A stretch of 64,000 nt of DNA, from positions 1 through 64,000 of the forward strand of contig JAOPUZ010000071.1 of NCBI GenBank assembly GCA_025966315.1. The letters run 5' to 3'. The translations under genes and the position numbers were made by a program. This DNA comes from Frankiales bacterium (lineage in GTDB: Bacteria > Actinomycetota > Actinomycetes > Mycobacteriales > Jatrophihabitantaceae). The notes beneath the pieces are model-generated. The model did not search any database. It saw only the letters and a list, made by a program, of their open reading frames with translations, and was not told where the DNA came from. The first letter of the stretch is position 1. The number at the start of each line of letters is the position of its first letter. Positions 37,533 through 46,415 of the stretch are shown piece after piece.

Positions 37533-38210
37533 ATGCGCCTGCTTCTTGTAGAGGACGAAGCACGGATGGCGACCGCTCTGCAACGTGGCTTGATGTCGGA
37601 GGGTTTCACCGTCGAGATCGCCCTGAACGGCCCGGACGGCCTGCACCTTGCGCGCGAGAACAGCTACGACGCAATCATCTGCGACATCATGCTGCCCGGT
37701 CTGTCCGGGTACCGGATCATCGAAGCGCTACGAGCCGAACAGAACTGGGTGCCGGTGCTGGTGCTGTCGGCCAAGGACGGCGAGTACGACGAAGCCGACG
37801 CGCTCGATCTCGGCGCGGACGATTACCTCATCAAACCGTTCTCGTTCGTGGTGCTGCTGGCCCGGTTGCGCGCGGTGCTCAGGCGCGGGGTGCAGCCCCG
37901 GCCAGCCATCCTGGCCTGCGGTGACCTGACCCTGGATCCGGCCGCTCGGGCGGTGAAACGCGGCGACGTCGAGATCGAATTGACGCCGCGGGAATTCTCC
38001 CTGCTCGAATATCTGATGCGGCGAGCCGGCGACGCGGTCAGCAAAGCCGACATCCTGCATCACGTGTGGGACGCCCACTACGAAGGCGACGCCAACGTCA
38101 TCGAGGTTTACGTCGGCTACCTTCGCCGCAAGATCGACCAGCCCTTCGACCGGCACGCAGTACAGACCGTGCGCGGCGCCGGTTACCGGCTGGCCATCGA
38201 TGGCGGCTGA
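37533..38210 (+). CDS. OmpR-family response regulator
   Basis: The protein has 225 residues, with GGAAGGAA upstream of ATG 37533. The receiver has LLLVEDEARMATAL, phospho-acceptor D51 (IICDIMLPGLSG) and the Lys in DDYLIKPFSF. The winged-helix part includes ELTPREFSLLEYLMRRAGDA, VIEVYVGYLRRKI and VQTVRGAGYRLA. It overlaps the kinase gene by 11 nt. It is divergent from the LolA-like/ABC operon over a 122-bp gap, so control of that exporter is the likely job, as in MprA- or CseB-like systems. Confidence 0.95.
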   Translation: MRLLLVEDEARMATALQRGLMSEGFTVEIALNGPDGLHLARENSYDAIICDIMLPGLSGYRIIEALRAEQNWVPVLVLSAKDGEYDEADALDLGADDYLIKPFSFVVLLARLRAVLRRGVQPRPAILACGDLTLDPAARAVKRGDVEIELTPREFSLLEYLMRRAGDAVSKADILHHVWDAHYEGDANVIEVYVGYLRRKIDQPFDRHAVQTVRGAGYRLAIDGG

Positions 38211-39636
38211 TCCGAGCCCGCCGACGGCAACGACCGACTCGCGACGGCGGCCTGCCCTCTGGTGGCGGCGGCGTTCGCTGCGCGGCCGGATCACCATTGC
38301 GGCAACGGCGCTGTTCACCTTGATGCTCGTGCTGGCCGGCTTGGCGTTGCTGGTCACCGTGGCACGGTCACTGGTCAACACGCTCGACAGCTCGGCTCAG
38401 CGGACGGGGGAAGAGGTCGCCACCCTGGTCGAGACGAACCGGCTGCCCGAGCAGTTGTTGGCCGGCAGCGGCGGAGTGTCACAGGTCCAGGTGGTGGACG
38501 GCCAGAACCGGGTCGTCGCGGCCTCGCCCGGCGCCGACACCGCCGTGTCGATCCTCCGCCCGGCCGAGCTGGCCCGCGCTCGCGACGGGACACCGCTGAC
38601 CGTGGCCGGGGAACGGGCCTCGACCGACGAGCCGCTGCGGGTGATCGGGGTGCGGGCCGACATCCCGGCCGGCCAACGCACGGTGTTGGTGGCCACCGAC
38701 CTCGGACGGGTGCTCGATTCGTCCCACCTCTTGCAGCGGTACCTGATCTTCGGCGCCCCGCTCGCCGTGGCCGTGATGGCCGCCCTGACCTGGTGGATCG
38801 TCGGGCTGACGTTGCGGCCGGTCACCGCCCTGCAACGCGGCGCCGCCGAATTGAGCGCCGCGCGGCTGTCTCGCGTCCGGCTGCCGCTGCCCACCGCGCA
38901 GGACGAGATCTACTCGCTGGCCACGACGCTGAACACGATGCTGGACCGGCTCGACGTGGCGACCAGTCGGCAGCGAAGATTCGTGGGTGACGCGGCCCAC
39001 GAGCTGCGTTCGCCCATCGCGTCCCTGCGCCTGCAGCTCGAGATCGCCGGTCGGGTCAGCGAATCCCAGGAACTGCGGGAGCTGACGTCCGACGCGCTCA
39101 TCGACGTGGAGCGGCTGTCCCATCTGATCGACGACCTGCTGGCGTTGGCGCGCGCGGACGAACGCGGCGCCATCTCCTCGCGCGCGCCGGTCGACCTGCG
39201 GGACCTGGCCGAGGTTGCGGTGGCGGACTACCGCGGGGCCCGGGTTCCGGTTCGCTGCCTGGCGGGATCGGCCGGCTCGGCTACCCCCGAACGACCGATG
39301 GTGGTCGGTGATCGGGACGGCCTGCATCGGGTGCTGATCAACCTGATCGACAACGCCGTGCGGTACGCCCGCTCCGAGGTCGGCATCGCCGTGACCACGG
39401 CCCCAGATGCCGTGGTGGTGACCGTCACCGACGACGGTCCGGGCGTGCCGGAGAACAAACGCGAGCGGGTCTTCGACCGGTTCTACCGGCTGGATACGGC
39501 GCGGTCACGGGCGGCCGGCGGCACTGGGCTGGGCTTGTCCATCGTCCGCGAGGTGATCACGGCGCACCGAGGCACGGTGACGCTCGAGGACAACGAGCCC
39601 GGTTTACGGGTGCGGGTCACGCTGCCACCTGCCTAG
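38200..39636 (+). CDS. Transmembrane sensor histidine kinase
   Basis: The protein has 478 residues. Two membrane segments, about 32-56 (TIAATALFTLMLVLAGLALL) and 185-210 (LIFGAPLAVAVMAALTWWIV), frame an extracytoplasmic sensor of about 130 residues. A HAMP domain follows, then HisKA with H267 in DAAHELRSPIASLRLQ, and HATPase_c with NLIDNAVRYA, VTDDGPGVPENKRERVFDRF and TGLGLSIVREV. It phosphorylates the regulator just upstream. A sensor outside the membrane fits an envelope or antibiotic signal. The gene ends inside the first of four 11-bp repeats. Confidence 0.95.
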   Translation: MAADPSPPTATTDSRRRPALWWRRRSLRGRITIAATALFTLMLVLAGLALLVTVARSLVNTLDSSAQRTGEEVATLVETNRLPEQLLAGSGGVSQVQVVDGQNRVVAASPGADTAVSILRPAELARARDGTPLTVAGERASTDEPLRVIGVRADIPAGQRTVLVATDLGRVLDSSHLLQRYLIFGAPLAVAVMAALTWWIVGLTLRPVTALQRGAAELSAARLSRVRLPLPTAQDEIYSLATTLNTMLDRLDVATSRQRRFVGDAAHELRSPIASLRLQLEIAGRVSESQELRELTSDALIDVERLSHLIDDLLALARADERGAISSRAPVDLRDLAEVAVADYRGARVPVRCLAGSAGSATPERPMVVGDRDGLHRVLINLIDNAVRYARSEVGIAVTTAPDAVVVTVTDDGPGVPENKRERVFDRFYRLDTARSRAAGGTGLGLSIVREVITAHRGTVTLEDNEPGLRVRVTLPPA

Positions 39637-39674
39637 CCCCCGCCTAGCCGCTGCCTAGCCGCTGCCTAGCCGCC
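39631..39674. repeat. Four tandem 11-bp repeats
   Basis: GCCTAGCCGCT-type units start at 39631, 39642, 39653 and 39664; the first contains the TAG stop of the histidine kinase. They run straight into the long hairpin at 39678-39720. Confidence 0.85.
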
Positions 39675-39677
39675 GGA

Positions 39678-39720
39678 TTGTGCAACATTTGGCATCTCAC
39701 TGATGCCAAATGTTGCACAA
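39678..39720. terminator. Long AT-rich hairpin between convergent genes
   Basis: TTGTGCAACATTTGGCAT (39678-39695) is perfectly complementary to 39703-39720 across a 7-nt loop. Flanking CCGG on both sides extends the stem after one mismatch. It lies between the convergent kinase and pknB, so a bidirectional terminator is likely, although there is no T-tract. Its AT content contrasts with the surrounding DNA. Confidence 0.6.
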
Positions 39721-39738
39721 CCGGCCTGGTTTAGGGGT

Positions 39739-41616
39739 TTACGGAGTGCAGGTTGGGGTGGCGTTCGGGTTCGGCGTGGGCGTCGGCGTGGGCGTTGGGG
39801 TGGGTGTCGACGTGGGGGTCACGCCCGGGGTGGGCGTGACCGAGGGCGTGATGGAAGCAGCCGCAGACGTCGAGCATTGCGGCAACGGGGCGGCCACCGC
39901 CACGTCCAGCTTGATGGCCGTCTTCGGGTCGACCACGGTGCCCTGGGCCGGGTCGATGAACATCACCTGGCCCACCTTGTACGGCGCCTGGACCGTGTCC
40001 GTCTCCTGGCTGACGTTGAGGAAACCGGCCTGGTTCAGCTTGACCCGGGCGTCCTCGTACTTCAGTCCTCGGACGTCGGGGATCTTGAGCGTGCCGCTCG
40101 ACACAGTGAGCTTCACCGCCGCGCTGGGAGCGAGCTCGGTGAGCGGCGGCGGGTCCTGCAACAACACCGTGTTGCGCGGCTGCGAGCTGTTGGCGTAGAT
40201 CACGGTGGCTTTCAGCTTGAGGGCGCTGAGGGCCTTCTGGGCGTCGGCCAGCGTGCCATTGGTGTAGTCGCCGATCTGCACCTTCGCCGGCCCGGCGTAG
40301 ATGGTGTACGAGACGATTTGCCCTTTGGCCAGCTGGACATCCGCGGCTGGGTCCTGCGTGCACACCTGTCCAATGGTGACGCTGGGGACGGCGGCCGCCG
40401 ACGGTCCAGCCTGGCACGGTCCGTTGACCTCGTCGCGGGTACCGGCCGGTACGAAGCCGGCCGCACGGATATGGGCGTCAGCCACCGCCGGACTCAAGCC
40501 AACCAGGTTTTCGACCGCCACCGTCGCCGGCGGCTTGGCCTTGTTGTTGTCCCGCAGCACCAGCCAGGCGGCCACGCCGATAAGAATGAGCAGCGCTAGC
40601 ACCACGGACGTCCAGATCACCACGCCCCGGTGCCCACGAGTGTCATCGTCATCGTCGTACACCGGGGTGAGCACGCCGGCCTTGCCGACGACGGCGGCCG
40701 GCGTGGGGCGCGCGATCAGCTGGGTGCGTTCGGCGTCGGTCATCACGGACTCGGCCTCGACGGGCTGGCCGCCGATGGCGCGTAGCAAGTCGGCGCGCAT
40801 CTCGCCGGCAGTCTGGTACCGGTTCAGTGGATTCTTGGCCAGCGCCTTCATGACGATCGAGTCCACGGCCCGCGGGATGGCGGGGTTGGACGACGAGGGC
40901 ACCAGCGGGTTCTCGCGCACGTGCTGGTAGGCAACCGCAACCGGGGAATCACCCGTGAACGGCGGGTGTCCGGTGACCAGTTCATACAGCAGGCAGCCCG
41001 TCGAATACACGTCCGAGCGGGCATCCACCGATTCGCCGCGGGCCTGTTCCGGGGACAGGTACTGGGCCGTCCCGATCACCGCCGAGGTGGCGGTCACGGT
41101 GGCGGCGTTGTCGGCCAGCGCGCGGGCAATGCCGAAGTCCATGACTTTGACCGCACCGGCATTGGTGATCATCACGTTGGCGGGCTTGATGTCGCGGTGC
41201 ACGATGCCCGAACGGTGCGAGAAGTCCAGCGCGGAGCAGACCTCGGCGGTGATCTCCATGGCCCGGCGCACCGGCAACTGGCCCTCGGACTTGAGGACCT
41301 CGCGCAGTGTGCGGCCCTCGACGTACTCCATCACGATGTAGGGCGCCGGCGCGTCACTGTCACCCAGTTCGGGTTCCTCGCCGGTGTCGTACACAGCAAC
41401 GATGGACGGGTGGTTCAGGCCGGCGGCGGCCTGCGCCTCGCGGCGGAACCGGTTCTGGAAGGACGGGTCCCGGGCCAGATCCGAGCGCAGCACCTTGACC
41501 GCGACGTCGCGACCGAGCCTGATATCGCGGCCCCGGTGGACCTCCGCCATTCCGCCGTAGCCGATCGGCTCGTGAATCTCGTACCGGCCCCCGACTACTC
41601 GTTGCTGCGCAGTCAT
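39739..41616 (-). CDS. pknB: PASTA-domain Ser/Thr protein kinase PknB
   Basis: The protein has 625 residues. The kinase domain (about 12-275) has Gly loop IGYGGMAEVHRG, catalytic K41 (VAVKVL), HRDIKPANV at 140-148 and DFGIA at 160-164. The activation loop has Thr-rich TVTATSAVIGTAQYLSPEQA. A juxtamembrane segment leads to one TM at 331-354 (GVVIWTSVVLALLILIGVAA). Three extracellular PASTA repeats (about 365-585) bind muropeptides. The C-terminus then adds an unusual Thr-Pro tail (TPTPTPTPTPTPNPNATP). PknB coordinates growth and wall synthesis with PbpA, RodA and PstP of the same cluster. The pknA gene normally found between pbpA and pknB is absent. Confidence 0.96.
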   Translation of the reverse strand: MTAQQRVVGGRYEIHEPIGYGGMAEVHRGRDIRLGRDVAVKVLRSDLARDPSFQNRFRREAQAAAGLNHPSIVAVYDTGEEPELGDSDAPAPYIVMEYVEGRTLREVLKSEGQLPVRRAMEITAEVCSALDFSHRSGIVHRDIKPANVMITNAGAVKVMDFGIARALADNAATVTATSAVIGTAQYLSPEQARGESVDARSDVYSTGCLLYELVTGHPPFTGDSPVAVAYQHVRENPLVPSSSNPAIPRAVDSIVMKALAKNPLNRYQTAGEMRADLLRAIGGQPVEAESVMTDAERTQLIARPTPAAVVGKAGVLTPVYDDDDDTRGHRGVVIWTSVVLALLILIGVAAWLVLRDNNKAKPPATVAVENLVGLSPAVADAHIRAAGFVPAGTRDEVNGPCQAGPSAAAVPSVTIGQVCTQDPAADVQLAKGQIVSYTIYAGPAKVQIGDYTNGTLADAQKALSALKLKATVIYANSSQPRNTVLLQDPPPLTELAPSAAVKLTVSSGTLKIPDVRGLKYEDARVKLNQAGFLNVSQETDTVQAPYKVGQVMFIDPAQGTVVDPKTAIKLDVAVAAPLPQCSTSAAASITPSVTPTPGVTPTSTPTPTPTPTPTPNPNATPTCTP

Positions 41617-41713
41617 CGACTGTCCCCACCCTGTCTTTTGCTGACCGACCGTACTTCGGTGTATTTACAGGCGCCCCCCGACGCGCGGCCCGCACTACGT
41701 TTCGATATCGCCA

Positions 41714-43225
41714 TCACTTGACCCCGATCGAGTCGAGGTAGGCCTGCATGACCTGCTTCGCCACCGGCGCCGCCGCCAGGCCGCCGGTCGTCTCGTTGCC
41801 GGCCACACCACCGTTCTCGATGATGACGGCCACCGCGATGCGCGGATTGTCCGCGGGCGCGAAACCACTGAACCAGGCGTGCGGCGCGTTGATATAGCTG
41901 CCGTCCGCACGCTGCGGGCCGTTATCGGCGGTGCCGGTCTTGCCGGCGACCTTGATGCCCGGGATCTGGGCCGCGGTGCCCGTTCCGTTGTTGACGACAT
42001 CCTCCATCATCTGGGTGAGCTCGGCGGCCTGACCGCTGTCCATCACCTGATGCAGCTGGGTCGGGTCGGTGTGCGACAGGGTGGCCAGGTTCGGGCCCTG
42101 CTCCTCTGAAACCAAGTACGGCGTCATCAGATCGCCCCCGTTGGCCACCGCGGCCGCGATCATCGCGCCCTGCAGCGGGGTGATCCGGACGTCCCGCTGC
42201 CCGATGCTGGACTGGGCCAGCGCGGCCTGGTCCTGGATCGGGCCGACGGTCGAGCCGGCCACGCGCACCGGCACGCTGGAATCGCTGTCGTCGATGCCGA
42301 ACAGCGCCGCCTCGTCCCGGATCGCCTCGGTACCGAGCGTCATTCCGAGCTGGGCGAACGCCGTATTGCACGAGATCGTCAGGGCATGGTCCAGGGTGTC
42401 GGTCTTGCCATCCGCGCACTGCTCGCCGTCGAAGTTGCGCAGCTGGGTCGTGGTACCTGGCAGGGTGAGGGAGTTGACGGCCGGGATCCGGCTAGCCGGC
42501 GTGTAGGCCGGTTTACCGTCGGCCTTGGTCTTCTTCAAGGCGGCGGCGGACACCACGACCTTGAACACCGACCCGGGCGGATACGTTTGATCGAAGGCAC
42601 GATTCAGCATCGGCTGGTCCGGGTCGGCGTTGTCCGCAGCCCAGGCCTTCTTGATGCCCTCGGCCGAGTGTGAGCTCAGCGCATTGGGGTCGAAAGACGG
42701 CGTGCTCACGGCGGCCAGGATCGCGCCGGTCTTCGGATCCATCGCGACGACCGCGCCGCGGCGATTACCCATCGCCTGATATGCCGCCGTCTGCGCCTGC
42801 TTGTTGATGGTCACGATGACGTTGCCGCCGCGCGGATCCCGTCCGGTGATCAAGTTGGTGATGCGCTGCACGAAGAGCCGGTCATCGGAGCCGGACAGCA
42901 CCGGATCCTCGGCCGATTCGATACCGGACTGGCCGTAGTACAGCGAATTGAAACCGGTGATCGGCGCATACAGCGGGCCGTTGGCGTACTTGCGCAAGTA
43001 AGCCAACGCGTCGGTGGTGGCAACGGATTCGGCGATCTGGGTGCCGGAACCGCTCAGCGCGATCAGGCCCCGCTGGCGCTTGTACTCGTCGAGTTGGACG
43101 CGTTGGTTGGCCGCGTTGTCGCGGTAGGCGGGGCCGTGCACAACCTGCACCCAGTTCAGGTTGATGACCACCGCCAGCAACAGGATGCCCATGAAGATGG
43201 TCACTCGCCGGATCGGCCGGTTCAC
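41714..43225 (-). CDS. pbpA: Penicillin-binding protein PbpA (class B transpeptidase)
   Basis: The protein has 503 residues. There is an N-terminal membrane anchor (VTIFMGILLLAVVINLNWVQ), then a pedestal domain and a transpeptidase domain. The active-site motifs are SVFK (PPGSVFKVVVS), SCN (LTISCNTAFAQLG) and KTG (VAGKTGTADNG). It crosslinks peptidoglycan outside the membrane together with the SEDS glycosyltransferase RodA encoded 17 nt upstream. It is followed by pknB, whose kinase phosphorylates PbpA homologues in mycobacteria. Length and motifs are standard. Confidence 0.96.
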   Translation of the reverse strand: MNRPIRRVTIFMGILLLAVVINLNWVQVVHGPAYRDNAANQRVQLDEYKRQRGLIALSGSGTQIAESVATTDALAYLRKYANGPLYAPITGFNSLYYGQSGIESAEDPVLSGSDDRLFVQRITNLITGRDPRGGNVIVTINKQAQTAAYQAMGNRRGAVVAMDPKTGAILAAVSTPSFDPNALSSHSAEGIKKAWAADNADPDQPMLNRAFDQTYPPGSVFKVVVSAAALKKTKADGKPAYTPASRIPAVNSLTLPGTTTQLRNFDGEQCADGKTDTLDHALTISCNTAFAQLGMTLGTEAIRDEAALFGIDDSDSSVPVRVAGSTVGPIQDQAALAQSSIGQRDVRITPLQGAMIAAAVANGGDLMTPYLVSEEQGPNLATLSHTDPTQLHQVMDSGQAAELTQMMEDVVNNGTGTAAQIPGIKVAGKTGTADNGPQRADGSYINAPHAWFSGFAPADNPRIAVAVIIENGGVAGNETTGGLAAAPVAKQVMQAYLDSIGVK

Positions 43226-43241
43226 CGTCGTCCGCCTTCAC

Positions 43242-44675
43242 TCATTGGGCACCGTCCACCGTGATCGGCACCGGGCCACTGTCGGTGGTGACCTCCGACG
43301 GTGGCGTGGTGGGTGGCCGGCGCGCCGCATCCGACACCCGGATCAGCAACGCCAGCAGGCCGAAGTTGGCCACCAGGGACGACCCGCCGTAGGACAGGAA
43401 CGGGGTGGTCAGGCCGGTTTCGGGCAGCAGCCGCGAGACGCCGCCCGCGACGACGAACAGCTGCAGGCCGAACGAGAACGCCATGCCGGTGACCAGCATC
43501 TTGCCGAACGAGTCACGGACGGCCAGCGAGGTGGCGAAGCCGCGGGAGATGAAGATGACGTAGACGGCGAGGATGGCCACCAGCCCGAACAGGCCCAGCT
43601 CCTCGCCGAAGGAGGACAGGATGAAGTCGGACTTCGCGACGGGTACCAGCTCCGGACGGCCGCCACCCAGGCCGGCACCGAACAGGCCGCCGGTTCCCAG
43701 CCCGAACAGCGACTGGCTCATCTGATAGCCCTGGTCCTGCAGGTACGCGAAGACGTGCAACCAGACGTTGACCCGCTCTTTGACCGTCCCGAAGAACTGG
43801 TAGGAGATGTAGCAGCCGCCGATGAAGAGCAGCACGCCGATGATCACCCAGCTGACCCGCTCGGTGGCCACGTACAGCAGCACCACGAACAAGCCGAAGA
43901 ACATCAGCGAGGTGCCGAGGTCGTGATCGCGGACGAGGACCCCGATACTCACCAACCAGGCGAGGAGTAGCGGCCCGAGATCACGCCCGCGCGGCAGATC
44001 GACGCCGAGGACGCGCCGGCCGGCCAGGGACAGCACGTCCCGCTTGGACACGAGGTAGGCGGCGGCGAAGATGGTCAGGCAGATCTTGGAGATCTCACCG
44101 GGCTGGATCGAGAAGCCCGCCACCCGAATCCAGATGCGGGCACCGTTGACCTCACTGAACCGGGCCGGCAACACCGCTGGCATCAGCAGCAGGAACAGCC
44201 CGATCAACGCGAGCGTGTACGCGTAGCGCTGTAGCACCCGATGATCCCGGACGACCAGCAGCACGGTCAGGAATACCACCAGCCCGATGAACGCCCACAC
44301 GACCTGGCTGGCCGCGGCCACGCCGGCGTAGGTGCCCCCCTGCTCGGACGCCTGTTGCGCCAGGCCCAGATCCAGCCGGTGGATCATCACCAATCCGAGC
44401 CCGACCAGGAACACCGCGCACGGCAACATCAACGGGTCGGCGTAACGGGCGGTGCGCCGGATCGCGATGTGCGCGATGACGCCGATGGCCAGCGTGACGG
44501 CGGCGTAGGTGGCCACGTGACTGCTCACCTTGTTGTCCCGGGTGATTTCGACGATGGCCTCGGCGCAGCCCACGATGATCGCGGCCATGACGACGTACAG
44601 CAACTCGGTGCTCCGTCGGGTGGGCAGGCGGCGGTCCGACCGGCCCGCGGAGCGCGATCGCACGGCTGTGCTCAT
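43242..44675 (-). CDS. rodA: SEDS-family peptidoglycan glycosyltransferase (RodA/FtsW)
   Basis: The start was set at ATG 44675 because it overlaps the pstP stop as ATGA, giving 477 residues; an in-frame ATG 15 nt earlier is possible. About 12 membrane helices are seen (LLYVVMAAIIVGCAEAIVEI, LIGLFLLLMPAVLP). The SEDS features are the sequence PGEISKICLTIFAAAYLVSK, DLGTSLMFFGLFVVLL with the catalytic Asp region, and the C-terminal GVSRLLPETGLTTPFLSYGG SSLVANF block. It polymerises lipid II in partnership with PbpA. Confidence 0.95.
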   Translation of the reverse strand: MSTAVRSRSAGRSDRRLPTRRSTELLYVVMAAIIVGCAEAIVEITRDNKVSSHVATYAAVTLAIGVIAHIAIRRTARYADPLMLPCAVFLVGLGLVMIHRLDLGLAQQASEQGGTYAGVAAASQVVWAFIGLVVFLTVLLVVRDHRVLQRYAYTLALIGLFLLLMPAVLPARFSEVNGARIWIRVAGFSIQPGEISKICLTIFAAAYLVSKRDVLSLAGRRVLGVDLPRGRDLGPLLLAWLVSIGVLVRDHDLGTSLMFFGLFVVLLYVATERVSWVIIGVLLFIGGCYISYQFFGTVKERVNVWLHVFAYLQDQGYQMSQSLFGLGTGGLFGAGLGGGRPELVPVAKSDFILSSFGEELGLFGLVAILAVYVIFISRGFATSLAVRDSFGKMLVTGMAFSFGLQLFVVAGGVSRLLPETGLTTPFLSYGGSSLVANFGLLALLIRVSDAARRPPTTPPSEVTTDSGPVPITVDGAQ

Positions 44676-45889
44676 GGCGTCTGCCGGCAATCGATGCCGG
44701 GCGTCCCGCTGCTGCCGGCGCAGATCGGGAGCAGTTCGTTGGTCAGCCGGGCCAGGATCTGCTCGGCGTCATCCCGGTTGCGGGCCGTGATGCCGTTGCC
44801 GACCTGACCGCGGGCGGCCGGGGTGAGATCGTCCATTCGCAGGTTGCTGTTCTCGATGACCGAGTACAGGCTGATCGGCCCGAACTGGGCGTTGACGCCA
44901 CGGAAGACGGCGACCTCGTTGCCGTCGCGGCCCACGAAGTACTCGGTCTGGGTCCAGGCGTAACCGGCGATGGCCGCGCCGATGACCAGCAAGGCGACCA
45001 GCAACGGCACCAGCACCCGCCTGATCCGTGAGCGACGCGGCGCCGGACGGACCAAGGGCAACGCGTCCCGGCTGATGCGGGCGGCTCGCGAGGCCGGTGA
45101 GTCGGTACCGGAATCGACGGCGTGGGCCGGGTCCATCACGGCGCCACCGATGACCGGTCGGTCGTCCCCGTGCGTCTCTTCGACGACGTCGGCCACGATG
45201 CAGGTGACGTTGTCCGGGCCGCCGCCGCGCAACGCCAGCTCGATCAAGCGATCCGCGCAGCCCTGCGGGGTGCCTTCGGCGAGGGTGTCCAGCAGCGTCT
45301 CCGAGCTGACCACGTCCGACAGGCCATCGGTGCACAGCAGGTACCGGTCGCCGATGCGGGCTTCGCGGATGGAAATGTCCGGGTCGACCTCGGTGCCGGT
45401 CATGGCCCGCAGGATCACCGACTTGCGCGGGTGATGGGTGGCCTCTTCGGGGGTGAGCCGTCCAGAATCGACGAGCGACTGGACGTAGGTGTCGTCATGG
45501 GTGATCTGGCTCAGTTGGCCGCCACGCATCAGGTAGGCGCGCGAGTCCCCGACGTGCACCAGCGCGATCCGGGTACCGGCGAACCGAATGGCGGTAAGCG
45601 TGGTGCCCATGCCCTCCAGCGTCGAATCGTCCTCGACCGACTGGGCCAGCGCGGCGTTCGCGTCGGCCACCACTTCGCGCAGCGTGCCGATCAGGTCGGC
45701 CACCGGACGATCTTCGTCCAACGGTTCCAGGGTGCCGATCACGATCTTGGAGGCGACCTCGCCGGCCGCGTGCCCACCCATGCCGTCGGCAATGGCCAGC
45801 AGTCGTGGCCCGGCGTACACCGAGTCCTCGTTGTTGTTTCGGACGAGGCCCCGGTCGGAGCGGACGGCGTACTTGAGGGTCAGCGACAC
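44672..45889 (-). CDS. pstP: PP2C-type Ser/Thr phosphatase PstP
   Basis: The start is GTG 45889 (MSLTLKYAVRSDRGLVRNNN), 7 nt after GGGAG, giving 405 residues; the frame is open further upstream into fhaB. The PP2C motifs are RNNNEDS, IADGMGGHAAGE, LVHVGDSRAYL, LLCTDGLSDVV and GPDNVTCIV, which supply the metal-binding aspartates. One TM segment lies at about 300-325 (VLVPLLVALLVIGAAIAGYA), with an external C-terminal region. It dephosphorylates PknB and its substrates, the counterpart of the kinase encoded downstream. Confidence 0.95.
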   Translation of the reverse strand: MSLTLKYAVRSDRGLVRNNNEDSVYAGPRLLAIADGMGGHAAGEVASKIVIGTLEPLDEDRPVADLIGTLREVVADANAALAQSVEDDSTLEGMGTTLTAIRFAGTRIALVHVGDSRAYLMRGGQLSQITHDDTYVQSLVDSGRLTPEEATHHPRKSVILRAMTGTEVDPDISIREARIGDRYLLCTDGLSDVVSSETLLDTLAEGTPQGCADRLIELALRGGGPDNVTCIVADVVEETHGDDRPVIGGAVMDPAHAVDSGTDSPASRAARISRDALPLVRPAPRRSRIRRVLVPLLVALLVIGAAIAGYAWTQTEYFVGRDGNEVAVFRGVNAQFGPISLYSVIENSNLRMDDLTPAARGQVGNGITARNRDDAEQILARLTNELLPICAGSSGTPGIDCRQTP

Positions 45890-45941
45890 CGGCGCTCCCG
45901 CCCGTCGGTGAGCGTCGACGCAGCCGAGCCGCGGTGGAGCA

Positions 45942-46415
45942 TCAGCGGAGTTCCATGACCGTGCGGCCGATCCGGATCGCCACACCGGCCTCCAACGGCA
46001 CCGGCCGGTCGACCTTCGACTGCCCGACGTAGGTCCCGTTCGTGGAGCCGAGATCTTCGAGATACCAGACACCGTTGGTTTCGCTGATCCGGGCATGCCG
46101 GGTCGAGGCGTAGTCGTCGGTGAGGACGAGCGTCGAATCATTGGCGCGACCGACCAGTATCGGCTTGCCGGTCAATGCGACGTGGGTACCGGCCAGACTG
46201 CCCTCGGTGACGACGAGCTGCGAGACACCGTTGCGGGACGGACGGGAGTCCGGTACTGCCTTGCGGGCCCGGCGCGCTTTGGGCACGGACTGCACCTGGC
46301 GCGCCCCGGAGCTCTGCAGTTCGCCCCGGATCACCCGGACCATGCCCCAGACGAACAACCACAACAGAACCAGAAACGCGAACCGCATGAGCTGGATGGC
46401 CAGCGGTGATGTCAC
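45942..46415 (-). CDS. fhaB: FHA-domain protein FhaB (FipA)
   Basis: The protein has 157 residues from GTG 46415, which overlaps the fhaA stop. It has an N-terminal membrane helix (about 8-28, LMRFAFLVLLWLFVWGMVRV), a basic linker (PKARRARKAVPDSRPSRNG) and an FHA domain at about 85-155. The FHA residues are VGRANDSTLVL, STRHARI and STNGTYV, the set that binds phosphothreonine. FhaB recruits PknA/B-phosphorylated proteins to the division site. All key residues are intact. Confidence 0.95.
   Translation of the reverse strand: MTSPLAIQLMRFAFLVLLWLFVWGMVRVIRGELQSSGARQVQSVPKARRARKAVPDSRPSRNGVSQLVVTEGSLAGTHVALTGKPILVGRANDSTLVLTDDYASTRHARISETNGVWYLEDLGSTNGTYVGQSKVDRPVPLEAGVAIRIGRTVMELR

Noticed and set aside
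39739-39880. Glycine-valine coding repeat on the plus strand
   Set aside because: It is the complement of the Thr-Pro tail of PknB.
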